A DNA stretch of 32,925 nucleotides from Bacteroidaceae bacterium. Lineage in GTDB: Bacteria > Bacteroidota > Bacteroidia > Bacteroidales > Barnesiellaceae_A. The notes below the pieces were generated by a model. That model was not told where the DNA came from, ran no database searches, and saw only the letters and a list, made by a program, of their open reading frames with translations. The stretch covers positions 1 to 32,925 of the forward strand of contig JAGBHF010000071.1 of the NCBI GenBank assembly GCA_017935645.1, given 5' to 3'. Shown in pieces: positions 24,629-32,581 of the stretch. A program made the position numbers and the translations under genes. Each line of letters opens with the position of its first letter. The first letter of the stretch is position 1.

Positions 24629-26953
24629 ATGAAGCACGCACCCACATATCGACACTGGTTTGTAAGTATCATTGTGATGCTTATTGTGTGCATTGTGGTA
24701 GGATGCAGCCCCACTCGGCATGTACCCGAAGGCAAATACCTGCTTGACAACGTGACTATAAAGACCGACAACAAAAACGTATCGGCCGGAAGTCTCAAAA
24801 AGTATATTCTACAAAACCCCAATTATCGCATTCTGGGATTTCTCCCCTTACAACTCACGCTATACAATTTCTCGGGCAAAGACACCACCAATGCCATCAA
24901 CCGTTGGCTGCGCAACATTGGTGACGCTCCGGTATTGTACAGCGAGGAGGCTATGCAATCATCTTGCTACCAACTATCCAAGGCTCTGTCGAACATGGGC
25001 TATATGCATGCCGAAGTTACAGCCGACACTATCGTAAAAAATCGACGCATGAATATTACTTACCATGTAAAAGCCAATGAGCCGTTCTATATCGACACAT
25101 TGATATTCGACTTTCCACACGCCGATATCGATAGTATAGTGCGTTCACAACCAACCCTCATCAAGAAGGGTATGCTACTTGACGGCTCCTTGCTCGAACA
25201 GGAGCAAAACCGTCTTACCGCCCAATTACGCAACAACGGCTACTTCAATTTTATCAGAAATTACATCTATTTCAACGCCGATACAGTATCGTCATCGCGC
25301 GGTGTTGAGCTTTCGGTCTCTTTACGCCCCATGCCTTCGGTGGTCGATGCAAGACTGCCTCAATCGTACGATAATTACCACAGATATTATATCAACAAGG
25401 TATATATCATTACCGACCCACTACTTAGCAATCTCAATCTATCGGACATTGATGTGAGCAATGCCCAACAGTATAAGCATGTCAATATCGTACACGGCGA
25501 GGATCATTACCTCACCGACAGGGCTATCGCCGACAACTGCTTTATAGAGCCCGGCAAAGAATACAAAACCGACGACGTCAATCGCACATATACCTCGTTC
25601 GGACGGCTTTCGTACCTAAAGAGCATCAACATTCGATTTGCCCAACACGAGATTAGCGATGATAACAACCTATTGGACTGCTACATCTTTTTGGCTCCCG
25701 GTCGTGCTCAAAATATCAGTGCCGAGATTGAAGGAACAAACTCGGAGGGCGACTTGGGTGTAGCTGCACAATTATCATATCAGCATCGCAACATCTTCAA
25801 GGGTTCAGAGACGCTTACCACTGAGATACGCGGTGCATACGAGAGTGTATCGGGCACGATACAAGGTATTATCAACAACCACTACACCGAGTTGGGTGGT
25901 CGCATAGGTCTGAAAGTACCCAAGTTTGTATTCCCCTTTGTGTCAAACAACTTCAGCCGACGTATTCTTGCAACAACCGACTTTGATGTATCGCTCAACT
26001 ATCAGCAACGACCCGAGTACACACGCATCATAGCCGGAGCAGGATGGCGATACAATTGGTCACGCCAGCGTCACCGCCATCGACTCGACCTACTCGACAT
26101 CAACTATGTATACCTGCCACAATACATGGATGGTTTCCTCGAAGAGATTGCTCCCGCCAACCCGCTATTGCGCTATAGCTACGAAGACCACTTCATCATG
26201 AGCATTGGTTACAACTACTACACCAGCAATGTGGCTCAAAATACACCGCTACAAAATGCCATCCAACGCAATGCCTACACACTACGCGCTTCGATAGAGA
26301 CTGCCGGCAACTTGCTATACGGCATATCAAACGCCATCAATGCACCCAAAGACGACGGATACAAAATCTTCGGCATACGATATGCTCAATACGTCAAGGC
26401 CAACTTTGACTACAGCTATCTGCACAACTTCAACAAGAATCACTCATTGGCCATGCACGCCGGAGTGGGTATAGGCTTACCCTACGGCAACTCGACGGTA
26501 ATGCCTTTCGAAAAACGCTTCTATGCCGGAGGTGCAAACAGTGTGCGCGGATGGTCGGTGCGTTCACTGGGTCCGGGCAGCTACAACGGATACAACAACT
26601 ACAACAGCTTTATATACCAATGTGGCGACATTCGCCTCGACCTCAGCATTGAGTACCGCGCCAAGTTATTCTGGAAAATCGAATCGGCCATATTCATCGA
26701 TGCCGGTAATATATGGACAATAGACGATTACGAGACACAACCCGGTGGAGCATTCCGCTTCGACACATTCTATAAGCAGATAGCCTTGGCTTACGGAGTA
26801 GGCCTTCGACTCAACTTCGATTTCGTCGTTATCCGTGCCGATGTGGGTATGAAAGCCTATAACCCCGCCGACAACGCCGTAAAATGGGCCATTGCCGACC
26901 CCGACTTCAAGCGCGACTTTGCTTGGCACCTTACCATCGGTTACCCGTTCTAA
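24629..26953 (+). CDS. Second TamL-like lipoprotein of the TamA/BamA family
   Basis: 774 residues. The lipoprotein signal ends LIVCIVVGC with C26, followed by SPTRHVPEGKYLLDNV, the same layout as the tamL gene at 15942. POTRA-like repeats follow (FLPLQLTLYNF, APVLYSEEAM, LSNMGYMHAEV, LRNNGYFNFI), then an Omp85 barrel from about 365. The loop-6 motif is the canonical V-R-G-W in GGANSVRGWSVRSLGPGSY, and the protein ends LTIGYPF. Unlike the first copy it has no tamB beside it and is monocistronic with its own -7 box. It probably inserts or exports outer-membrane components, perhaps a different client set. The BamA/TamA family is certain; the sub-family name is inferred from the lipobox and overall likeness. 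Confidence 0.87.
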   Translation: MKHAPTYRHWFVSIIVMLIVCIVVGCSPTRHVPEGKYLLDNVTIKTDNKNVSAGSLKKYILQNPNYRILGFLPLQLTLYNFSGKDTTNAINRWLRNIGDAPVLYSEEAMQSSCYQLSKALSNMGYMHAEVTADTIVKNRRMNITYHVKANEPFYIDTLIFDFPHADIDSIVRSQPTLIKKGMLLDGSLLEQEQNRLTAQLRNNGYFNFIRNYIYFNADTVSSSRGVELSVSLRPMPSVVDARLPQSYDNYHRYYINKVYIITDPLLSNLNLSDIDVSNAQQYKHVNIVHGEDHYLTDRAIADNCFIEPGKEYKTDDVNRTYTSFGRLSYLKSINIRFAQHEISDDNNLLDCYIFLAPGRAQNISAEIEGTNSEGDLGVAAQLSYQHRNIFKGSETLTTEIRGAYESVSGTIQGIINNHYTELGGRIGLKVPKFVFPFVSNNFSRRILATTDFDVSLNYQQRPEYTRIIAGAGWRYNWSRQRHRHRLDLLDINYVYLPQYMDGFLEEIAPANPLLRYSYEDHFIMSIGYNYYTSNVAQNTPLQNAIQRNAYTLRASIETAGNLLYGISNAINAPKDDGYKIFGIRYAQYVKANFDYSYLHNFNKNHSLAMHAGVGIGLPYGNSTVMPFEKRFYAGGANSVRGWSVRSLGPGSYNGYNNYNSFIYQCGDIRLDLSIEYRAKLFWKIESAIFIDAGNIWTIDDYETQPGGAFRFDTFYKQIALAYGVGLRLNFDFVVIRADVGMKAYNPADNAVKWAIADPDFKRDFAWHLTIGYPF

Positions 26954-27060
26954 CGGATTAAACACACTGAATTTGCGCCCTACAAAGCCATAAAACAACA
27001 GAAAAGGCAATAGTTTTCACAATTTTCAACCTCCTATTTTCATTTTTCAATTTTAATGCT

Positions 27061-27068
27061 TACCTTTG
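27061..27068 (+). promoter_or_regulatory. -7 box of the tRNA-Arg gene
   Basis: TACCTTTG followed by C matches TAnnTTTG, 16 nt before the tRNA 5' end, with a T-rich stretch at about 27037-27047 where a -33 element would lie. Confidence 0.55.
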
Positions 27069-27084
27069 CATCGCTTTTTAGGTC

Positions 27085-27158
27085 GGTTGAGTAGCTCAGC
27101 TGGATAGAGCAACAGCCTTCTAAGCTGTGGGTCCAGGGTTCGAATCCCTGCTCAATCA
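27085..27158 (+). tRNA. tRNA-Arg (anticodon UCU)
   Basis: A complete 74-nt cloverleaf. The acceptor stem is GGTTGAG with CTCAATC (one G-U pair), the D-arm GCTC-AGCTGGATA-GAGC, the anticodon arm ACAGC-CTTCTAA-GCTGT with TCT at the centre, and the T-arm CAGGG-TTCGAAT-CCCTG. A73 is the discriminator and CCA is not encoded. It reads AGA codons. Confidence 0.97.
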
Positions 27159-27164
27159 CAATCG

Positions 27165-27199
27165 ACAGCCATCTTGCACACCAAGGTGGCTGTTTTTTT
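27165..27199 (+). terminator. Rho-independent terminator of tRNA-Arg
   Basis: A 12-bp stem (ACAGCCATCTTG at 27165-27176 with CAAGGTGGCTGT at 27182-27193, one G-T pair) with a 5-nt loop, followed directly by a run of seven T including the last stem base. Textbook form. Confidence 0.92.
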
Positions 27200-27219
27200 A
27201 TTCATGGCTATGCACACCT

Positions 27220-27261
27220 AAAAAAACAAACCCAAACGTCATGCCGATACGTTTGGGTTTG
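27220..27261 (-). terminator. Rho-independent terminator of the 32435-27292 operon
   Basis: A 13-bp perfect stem (27227-27239 with 27249-27261) with a 9-nt loop. On the minus strand it is followed by seven T (27220-27226), so it ends transcripts coming from the Omp28-like gene at 27292. Confidence 0.92.
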
Positions 27262-27291
27262 CTCAATTTAACCTATTAGCTTATGAAAAAA

Positions 27292-29100
27292 TTATCTTAC
27301 CACAACTTTTCTGATAGAATAGTTGTTATCTTCTGTCGATACTTTTACGATATAAACTCCTGCGGGGAGGTTCTCATGTGACATTTCAGAGCCATTTACC
27401 GAGTATACCTTAAGTTCGTTGTAACGACCATCAACAACGATGTCATTATCCTCAACTCTTACTCTCACATCATCGGCAAGTGATGCTTCTACGCTACTGA
27501 AATAAAAGTCGGTAAAGGGCCGCATGATTGAGTTCTCTATCACACAACTCGATGCATCATCCGCATCATAATCACTCACAAATGCGATGATTTCCATATT
27601 GTCACTCACCCATTTGTCTTTGATAGTGAAGTCGTATGTGTATTTAAATGTGTTATCCTCATTCCATGTTATCTCTTCACCCCAACCCCACGGGTCGTTG
27701 AATGCACGAAGAGCATTGTTGTGAATATATTCCGTGCCGGCTCCCGATTGATTACGGGCTTTGATATTATTCTCGGTAAGATAAATGGTAATGCGAGGAG
27801 TATTCTCACAGAATATAATACTACGTTCACCGGTTACAGTTACCGACAAGGTCTTGGTCTCCACATCATACGAGGCATCCATTTCAAGTCCAACATAAGC
27901 CGGTTTGTCAAGGCGATAACGGAGTTTATCAGCCATCTTTTCAGCAGAGCCGGGATTGCTCCACACGCCTGTACGGTCGGACATAAATGCAGGAGCATAA
28001 GTACTACCACCTTGATTGAACAGCCAAAGCATATTCTCCGAGGCATTAACTGTAAGCCAATCGGTATAGTAACCTGCGTGGTGACATATCAGATTGAGTT
28101 GGTTATTGGGGTACTCTTCTTTAAGTATATCCATTGCTTCATGCAGAGTAGCCGATCCACCGGGACAATTGGGGCATTGTTCGGTTGTAAATTCTTCGAT
28201 GACGAGATTACGTTCGTACACCTTATTAATTACATTGAATAACAACTCTTTACTATTATTTTCTATATATTGATCATCGCCTTCATTGAGTTTTATGATG
28301 GAGATAGTCATTTTCACGTCTTCTTTTAGTTCTTGCAATGTAGGATGAATAACAAACTCGAAACTACCTAATGTATCATATTCAAGATTGCAATCGACAT
28401 GTGTTACAATAGGCTCTAAATTTTCAATCGCACACTCCACATCAAAACCGGTAATAGTGTATGTAGCCACATTGCGCACACCGACACTCACTTTCATGGG
28501 TGTGTCGATGGGATAATTTTCAGGAATAACGGCGTTTTCCAACTTAAGGTCGAATTTAGGCAAATTCTCACCTGTTACAACCGCTTCGATACTTGCCACA
28601 CCATATTCGGTAGGCGATTGCCACTCTTGGTCACTGCCCAATTTTACAAACAAGGCATTCTCTTCATACACACCTACGGTAGATATACCAAAGGCTGCAC
28701 CCTTCTGTACGATAGTGTATCCTATGTACAGGCCCTTTTCACCTGTTATCTCATAAGGCGTAGTTAAAGTAACATCGTTCCAGCCTTTAACAATTTTTTC
28801 GGCGGTAGTCTCAACAAGATTTTCTCCATCCAGTTCGGCACGTACCCAAACAGTAAGTTGGGTCAAATTGAGTTTTGTCGAAAGTCCGGCTTTTATTGTC
28901 TCAATTTTATTTCCCACATGGTTATCCAAGATTGCTTCGGGCAAGTAGATAGCAGCCTCAACGGTGGTAGCTTCAGACACGCCAAATTGTCCACTCTTGG
29001 CAACCTCGCCATTACAATAGCCCAAGCGTATCGATGTTGCTTGTGCATGTGCTCCTATAAATGTAAATAGGATGCTTATAAGTAGTATAAATTTTCTCAT
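27292..29100 (-). CDS. Secreted Omp28-like protein with CPNC motif and T9SS-type sorting domain
   Basis: 602 residues. The signal peptide ends FIGAHA-Q20. The N-terminal 290 residues align in outline with the gene at 3863-5638: early VWVRAELDGENLVE, GLYIGYTI, then VASIEAVVTGENLPKF. The Omp28-like core has IEEFTTEQCPNCPGGSATL with C309-x-x-C312, then CHHAGYYTDWLT and GGSTYAPAFMSDR. The tail LKVYSVNGSEMSHENLPAGV, then YIVKV and RKVVVR, is a more canonical T9SS sorting domain than those of the other four secreted genes here. It lies 59 bp behind the 1091-residue gene with only a hairpin between, so the two probably form one transcript ending at 27220. Cell-surface location is inferred; biochemical function is unknown. 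Confidence 0.85.
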   Translation of the reverse strand: MRKFILLISILFTFIGAHAQATSIRLGYCNGEVAKSGQFGVSEATTVEAAIYLPEAILDNHVGNKIETIKAGLSTKLNLTQLTVWVRAELDGENLVETTAEKIVKGWNDVTLTTPYEITGEKGLYIGYTIVQKGAAFGISTVGVYEENALFVKLGSDQEWQSPTEYGVASIEAVVTGENLPKFDLKLENAVIPENYPIDTPMKVSVGVRNVATYTITGFDVECAIENLEPIVTHVDCNLEYDTLGSFEFVIHPTLQELKEDVKMTISIIKLNEGDDQYIENNSKELLFNVINKVYERNLVIEEFTTEQCPNCPGGSATLHEAMDILKEEYPNNQLNLICHHAGYYTDWLTVNASENMLWLFNQGGSTYAPAFMSDRTGVWSNPGSAEKMADKLRYRLDKPAYVGLEMDASYDVETKTLSVTVTGERSIIFCENTPRITIYLTENNIKARNQSGAGTEYIHNNALRAFNDPWGWGEEITWNEDNTFKYTYDFTIKDKWVSDNMEIIAFVSDYDADDASSCVIENSIMRPFTDFYFSSVEASLADDVRVRVEDNDIVVDGRYNELKVYSVNGSEMSHENLPAGVYIVKVSTEDNNYSIRKVVVR

Positions 29101-29115
29101 GAGTTATGATTATTA

Positions 29116-29141
29116 GCAGGTGGGGTGTTGCCCCCACCTGC
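29116..29141 (-). other. Intercistronic hairpin before the 29100 gene
   Basis: GCAGGTGGGG (29116-29125) pairs exactly with CCCCACCTGC (29132-29141) around a 6-nt loop. It lies 18 nt after the preceding stop and ends 15 nt before the next ATG. The next minus-strand bases are TAATAATCATAACTC with no T-run, so classical termination is unlikely to be complete. Confidence 0.75.
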
Positions 29142-29159
29142 GTTATTCACTGATACAAT

Positions 29160-32100
29160 TTACTTGTTTCTTACAATAGCTTTCTTCGCTGCAGAAGAAC
29201 CATCACTGAATATAGTCTTGACAATATAGATACCATTTTCGGGTTTCTCTATTCTCATACCGTCAATGCTGTAGAACTCTTGAGAAGTGATAACTTTGTT
29301 ATTGTTCTCAACTGAATTGATACCTGTTGTACCATCATATACAATAAGGTCATCAATCTTCAACATCCAATGGTTTTCACAATCGTGGTGACGGAATGCC
29401 AAATGACAAGTCTTACCGGCATACGATGAAATATCAACTTCACGCATTTGCCACTCTTCAGTATCGGGTGTTTCATTGTACAACTCTACCCAATCAGCTT
29501 CGTTGAATGTCTCGGCAAGCTCCTTATCGGTAATATATACGGTATAAGTATCACCTACATAATCTCCGGCAGCTTGAAGAGCTACCCACCAAGTAAGTCT
29601 TACATTTTGAACCGAAGTCTCGGGGATGGTAAATTCTGGAGAAATAGCCCAGTTATCGGGAGTCAATCCACCCAAGTTATAATTGTATGACATTGATACA
29701 AGAGCCTGACGACCACTGCGTACATATTTTTCTTCTTCACCACCTAAGAGGTTAGAGGCAAGATCCCATGTCAAGCCATCAACGTCACGGTCATAAGCCA
29801 ACCATTTGGCTGCATTGTCCTCAAAGTCCTCGAGAAGAAGTGTTCCTTCACGTGACAATGCTTCACCCTTACATTTGATGATTACTTGACCGACTGTTGT
29901 TTCAAATACCAAGTCACTCTCATATACTCCGGCTTCAATCGGATTGAAACGTACAGGAATAGTCAATTTGTTATTGAAAGCAATAGGCCAGTTTCTAGTC
30001 AAGTCTGCTTCGAAAGGACCTTCGCATGATACACTATAGATTTCAAAACTTTGACCACCGACATTTGTGAATGTCACTGATTGCTTTTTGCTCGGGCTTC
30101 CTGTATATACATTCTCAAATTCCATCTCATCTACGTCAGTTTCCACGGCATAGTCTTCAAAGTCTTGAAGATGGAGCTTCAAGTTATATAAAGTCAAGCG
30201 GTCTTCACCCCAAGTCTCATTGTCACCACCTTGGTCAAAGCGTACCATAATATAGTGCTCTCCGGGAGGGAAGATTGTGTATTGAGAGTAATCCATCCAC
30301 TCATCCGACTTAGCAATAAGTTCCTCTGAACCCATTTCAACCTCGTACAATCCCTCAAGATATGCATATTCAATCCACTGGTACATAGTCATGGGTTGTT
30401 TGATTTCAAGCGAACCTTGCTCACCATTTACATATTGATACTGACTGTTATAAGCGGCCTTTCCACTGAAACGGGCATTCCAAGACAAAGTACCAAGCTT
30501 ACCATCGGGAATAGTAAATGAAGCCTTCAACCAAGAAGTAGTAGGAACGGGGTCGAGCACTTTAGATGTTGAGTTGTAAGCAACACCGTCTTCAACGATA
30601 TAAGGATTATCGGGGTTAGTCTCAAAGACAAAGTCACCCTCTAATACGATAGAATTGAAGTCGGGCATCTCGCGAACAAACGCATGGTTGTGCAATGTAA
30701 TATCACCGGCTGTGGTTGTGAGGACAATATCACCCTCGAATGTACCGGCAGCATTAGCTTCAAATTTTATAGTAACGGGGAGTGTTTCCATCAAGGCAGC
30801 CTCGGCATCGGGGATGGTAACAGAGAAGTTTTCGGTTGATGTAGCCGAGAGGAGTTTCAAAGGTTGCTTACCCTCATTGAGGAGGTTGATTATTTGTGCG
30901 CCACTTATAGTTGCTCCCTCAATGATGAAGTTACCAAACTCTACCAAGTCCGACTCTACGCTTACTTTATAATCTACAGCTTCAACACAGTCAAAACTCA
31001 AGTCATAAACACAGAATTTATCAATATCGGCGCCGGCATACGGTGCTTCCCAACTAAATCTTACGGTGTGCTTACCGGGACCGAAACTTTGGGTATTTGA
31101 CATATCATAGTCTATCACATTCTGATATACATAAGCAGCATAAGGATTGATGTGCTCATCGATAAAGATACCACCCAATGCATTCCAACCTACCGATGAT
31201 GTTACAACACCTTTCCAAGAGAAGGTTCCGATACAACCTTCGGGTACTTCAACAATAGCAGTCAAATAAGAGGGAGTATAAGTTCTCACTCCCGAAGGGA
31301 TAGTCATCTTAGCGACTGTCTTTCCTTCAACCAATGTCTCATCAAGAGCAAAGGGGTATTCCATACCTGTTCTCAACTCTATTTCACCATTCAATATAAT
31401 GGGAGAATAGTCGGGATAAGGTATTGAAGTAGCATATAATTGTATAAGGTTGTCGCCATTGTCAGTTGTAACAGTGATGATACCTTCATACTCTTGATTG
31501 GCTTCAGTTGCTTCAAAATTTACAGTAACTGTAGCTGCTTGAAGAGGCTCGATAATTCCCGATTCGGGAGTAACAGTAAAGCACTCACCCTCAAGGGCAA
31601 CTACATATTCACCTGCAACCTTACCGATGTTTACCATCTTAAATGTAGAGGTAGAAGGATAGTTGATGTACAATTCGCCAAAATCGATGGCCTCGGCAAA
31701 CAGAAGTATGTTGGCCTCTTCGCTTTGGTGTGTAAGAACAGTCTTGGCAAAACACTCTTGAACACCATACGATTGTGTACCATCGGCAGTGTACATTGAG
31801 CAACCATAATGTTGATCGGTAGTTATGCTATTAGTCTCCTTGTCTATAGTAAATACCAATTCGTCATGAACTTCCACCAACATACCACTTGCATCTACCT
31901 TACCGGCAAACATTACAGCGGGGTATACACCATAGAAATTACCTACAACAGTAGCATCTTGAAATACCGATGAAGTGGGGATGGTAATAGTACCGGCAGC
32001 CTCGTCATAAGTACCAACGATATCTTCCTCGGTGGTAGTATCCCATTCCTCGCCGGTATCAAGATTGAAAAGGTTAGAGATAGTTGCTACAGTACCATCA

Positions 32101-32435
32101 AGAGTAACATCAACATCCCACATCAACACATCACCATTGAGATAGGCAAATGAGTAGCCTGAATACATTGATTGTTGTACAGCCAAATAAGTTGTGGTTG
32201 TTGCAGCCGCTTCTTTGTAAGCGTGTCTCAAACCGGCCTTTCTTTGGGGTCTTTCTTTTACCAACTTGGCATCTGCGGCTATTTGCTCGGGTGCCATTTT
32301 TGTAATATCAACCTTTTGACGCAAATCGTATGGGTCATTTGTAGGTTGAAGACCGATGCTTTGAGCATTGGAGGGTGCGAATATTGCCAATACCATTGAC
32401 AAAATTGCTAACGAAAGTAGATTTTTCTTTCTCAT
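29160..32435 (-). CDS. Large modular secreted adhesin-like protein with T9SS-type sorting domain
   Basis: 1091 residues. The signal peptide ends FAPSNA-Q25. About 60-230 is a beta-rich unit of unknown name. Three ASH/choice-of-anchor-D-like immunoglobulin folds follow at about 240-330, 490-590 and 765-865, recognisable by IDFGELYI, LVEFGNFII and MEFENVYTG starts and by TVNFEATEANQEYEGIITVT, IKFEANAAGTFEGDIVLTT and VRFNPIEAGVYESDLVFET ends. Between them lie two similar 150-residue modules (GTFSWKGV / GTLSWNARFSG). About 867-1030 is a cleaved-adhesin/choice-of-anchor-J-like domain (LEDFEDNAAKW, NWAISPEF, DDLIVYDG), as in Porphyromonas hemagglutinins. The end EFYSIDGMRIEKPENGIYI plus a basic tail is a sorting domain. 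It has the best promoter in the window and probably binds host or polymer surfaces. Confidence 0.85.
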   Translation of the reverse strand: MRKKNLLSLAILSMVLAIFAPSNAQSIGLQPTNDPYDLRQKVDITKMAPEQIAADAKLVKERPQRKAGLRHAYKEAAATTTTYLAVQQSMYSGYSFAYLNGDVLMWDVDVTLDGTVATISNLFNLDTGEEWDTTTEEDIVGTYDEAAGTITIPTSSVFQDATVVGNFYGVYPAVMFAGKVDASGMLVEVHDELVFTIDKETNSITTDQHYGCSMYTADGTQSYGVQECFAKTVLTHQSEEANILLFAEAIDFGELYINYPSTSTFKMVNIGKVAGEYVVALEGECFTVTPESGIIEPLQAATVTVNFEATEANQEYEGIITVTTDNGDNLIQLYATSIPYPDYSPIILNGEIELRTGMEYPFALDETLVEGKTVAKMTIPSGVRTYTPSYLTAIVEVPEGCIGTFSWKGVVTSSVGWNALGGIFIDEHINPYAAYVYQNVIDYDMSNTQSFGPGKHTVRFSWEAPYAGADIDKFCVYDLSFDCVEAVDYKVSVESDLVEFGNFIIEGATISGAQIINLLNEGKQPLKLLSATSTENFSVTIPDAEAALMETLPVTIKFEANAAGTFEGDIVLTTTAGDITLHNHAFVREMPDFNSIVLEGDFVFETNPDNPYIVEDGVAYNSTSKVLDPVPTTSWLKASFTIPDGKLGTLSWNARFSGKAAYNSQYQYVNGEQGSLEIKQPMTMYQWIEYAYLEGLYEVEMGSEELIAKSDEWMDYSQYTIFPPGEHYIMVRFDQGGDNETWGEDRLTLYNLKLHLQDFEDYAVETDVDEMEFENVYTGSPSKKQSVTFTNVGGQSFEIYSVSCEGPFEADLTRNWPIAFNNKLTIPVRFNPIEAGVYESDLVFETTVGQVIIKCKGEALSREGTLLLEDFEDNAAKWLAYDRDVDGLTWDLASNLLGGEEEKYVRSGRQALVSMSYNYNLGGLTPDNWAISPEFTIPETSVQNVRLTWWVALQAAGDYVGDTYTVYITDKELAETFNEADWVELYNETPDTEEWQMREVDISSYAGKTCHLAFRHHDCENHWMLKIDDLIVYDGTTGINSVENNNKVITSQEFYSIDGMRIEKPENGIYIVKTIFSDGSSAAKKAIVRNK

Positions 32436-32498
32436 CGCACATTGAATTAAAGTTAATATTTGATTGAATTATAAAAAATAAATTTGAATTCTTTTGGA

Positions 32499-32529
32499 CA
32501 AATTTAATGTCATTTTATAAACAAACAAA
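32499..32529 (-). promoter_or_regulatory. Promoter of the 32435-27292 operon
   Basis: On the minus strand TTTG (32526-32529), a 19-nt spacer and TAAATTTG (32499-32506) match both halves of the Bacteroidota consensus. A start near 32493 gives a leader of about 58 nt. A second minus-strand TAAATTTG at 32533-32540 lacks a -33 partner. Confidence 0.7.
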
Positions 32530-32581
32530 TACCAAATTTATCAATTTACGATTTTGAATTATAAATTGCTATTCTCAAACA

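Noticed and set aside
32542..32568. CAATTTA/TAAATTG inverted repeat after the AraC-type gene as terminator
   Set aside because: The stem is 7 bp of almost only A-T pairs with a long loop in an AT-rich gap, so it is likely to arise by chance.
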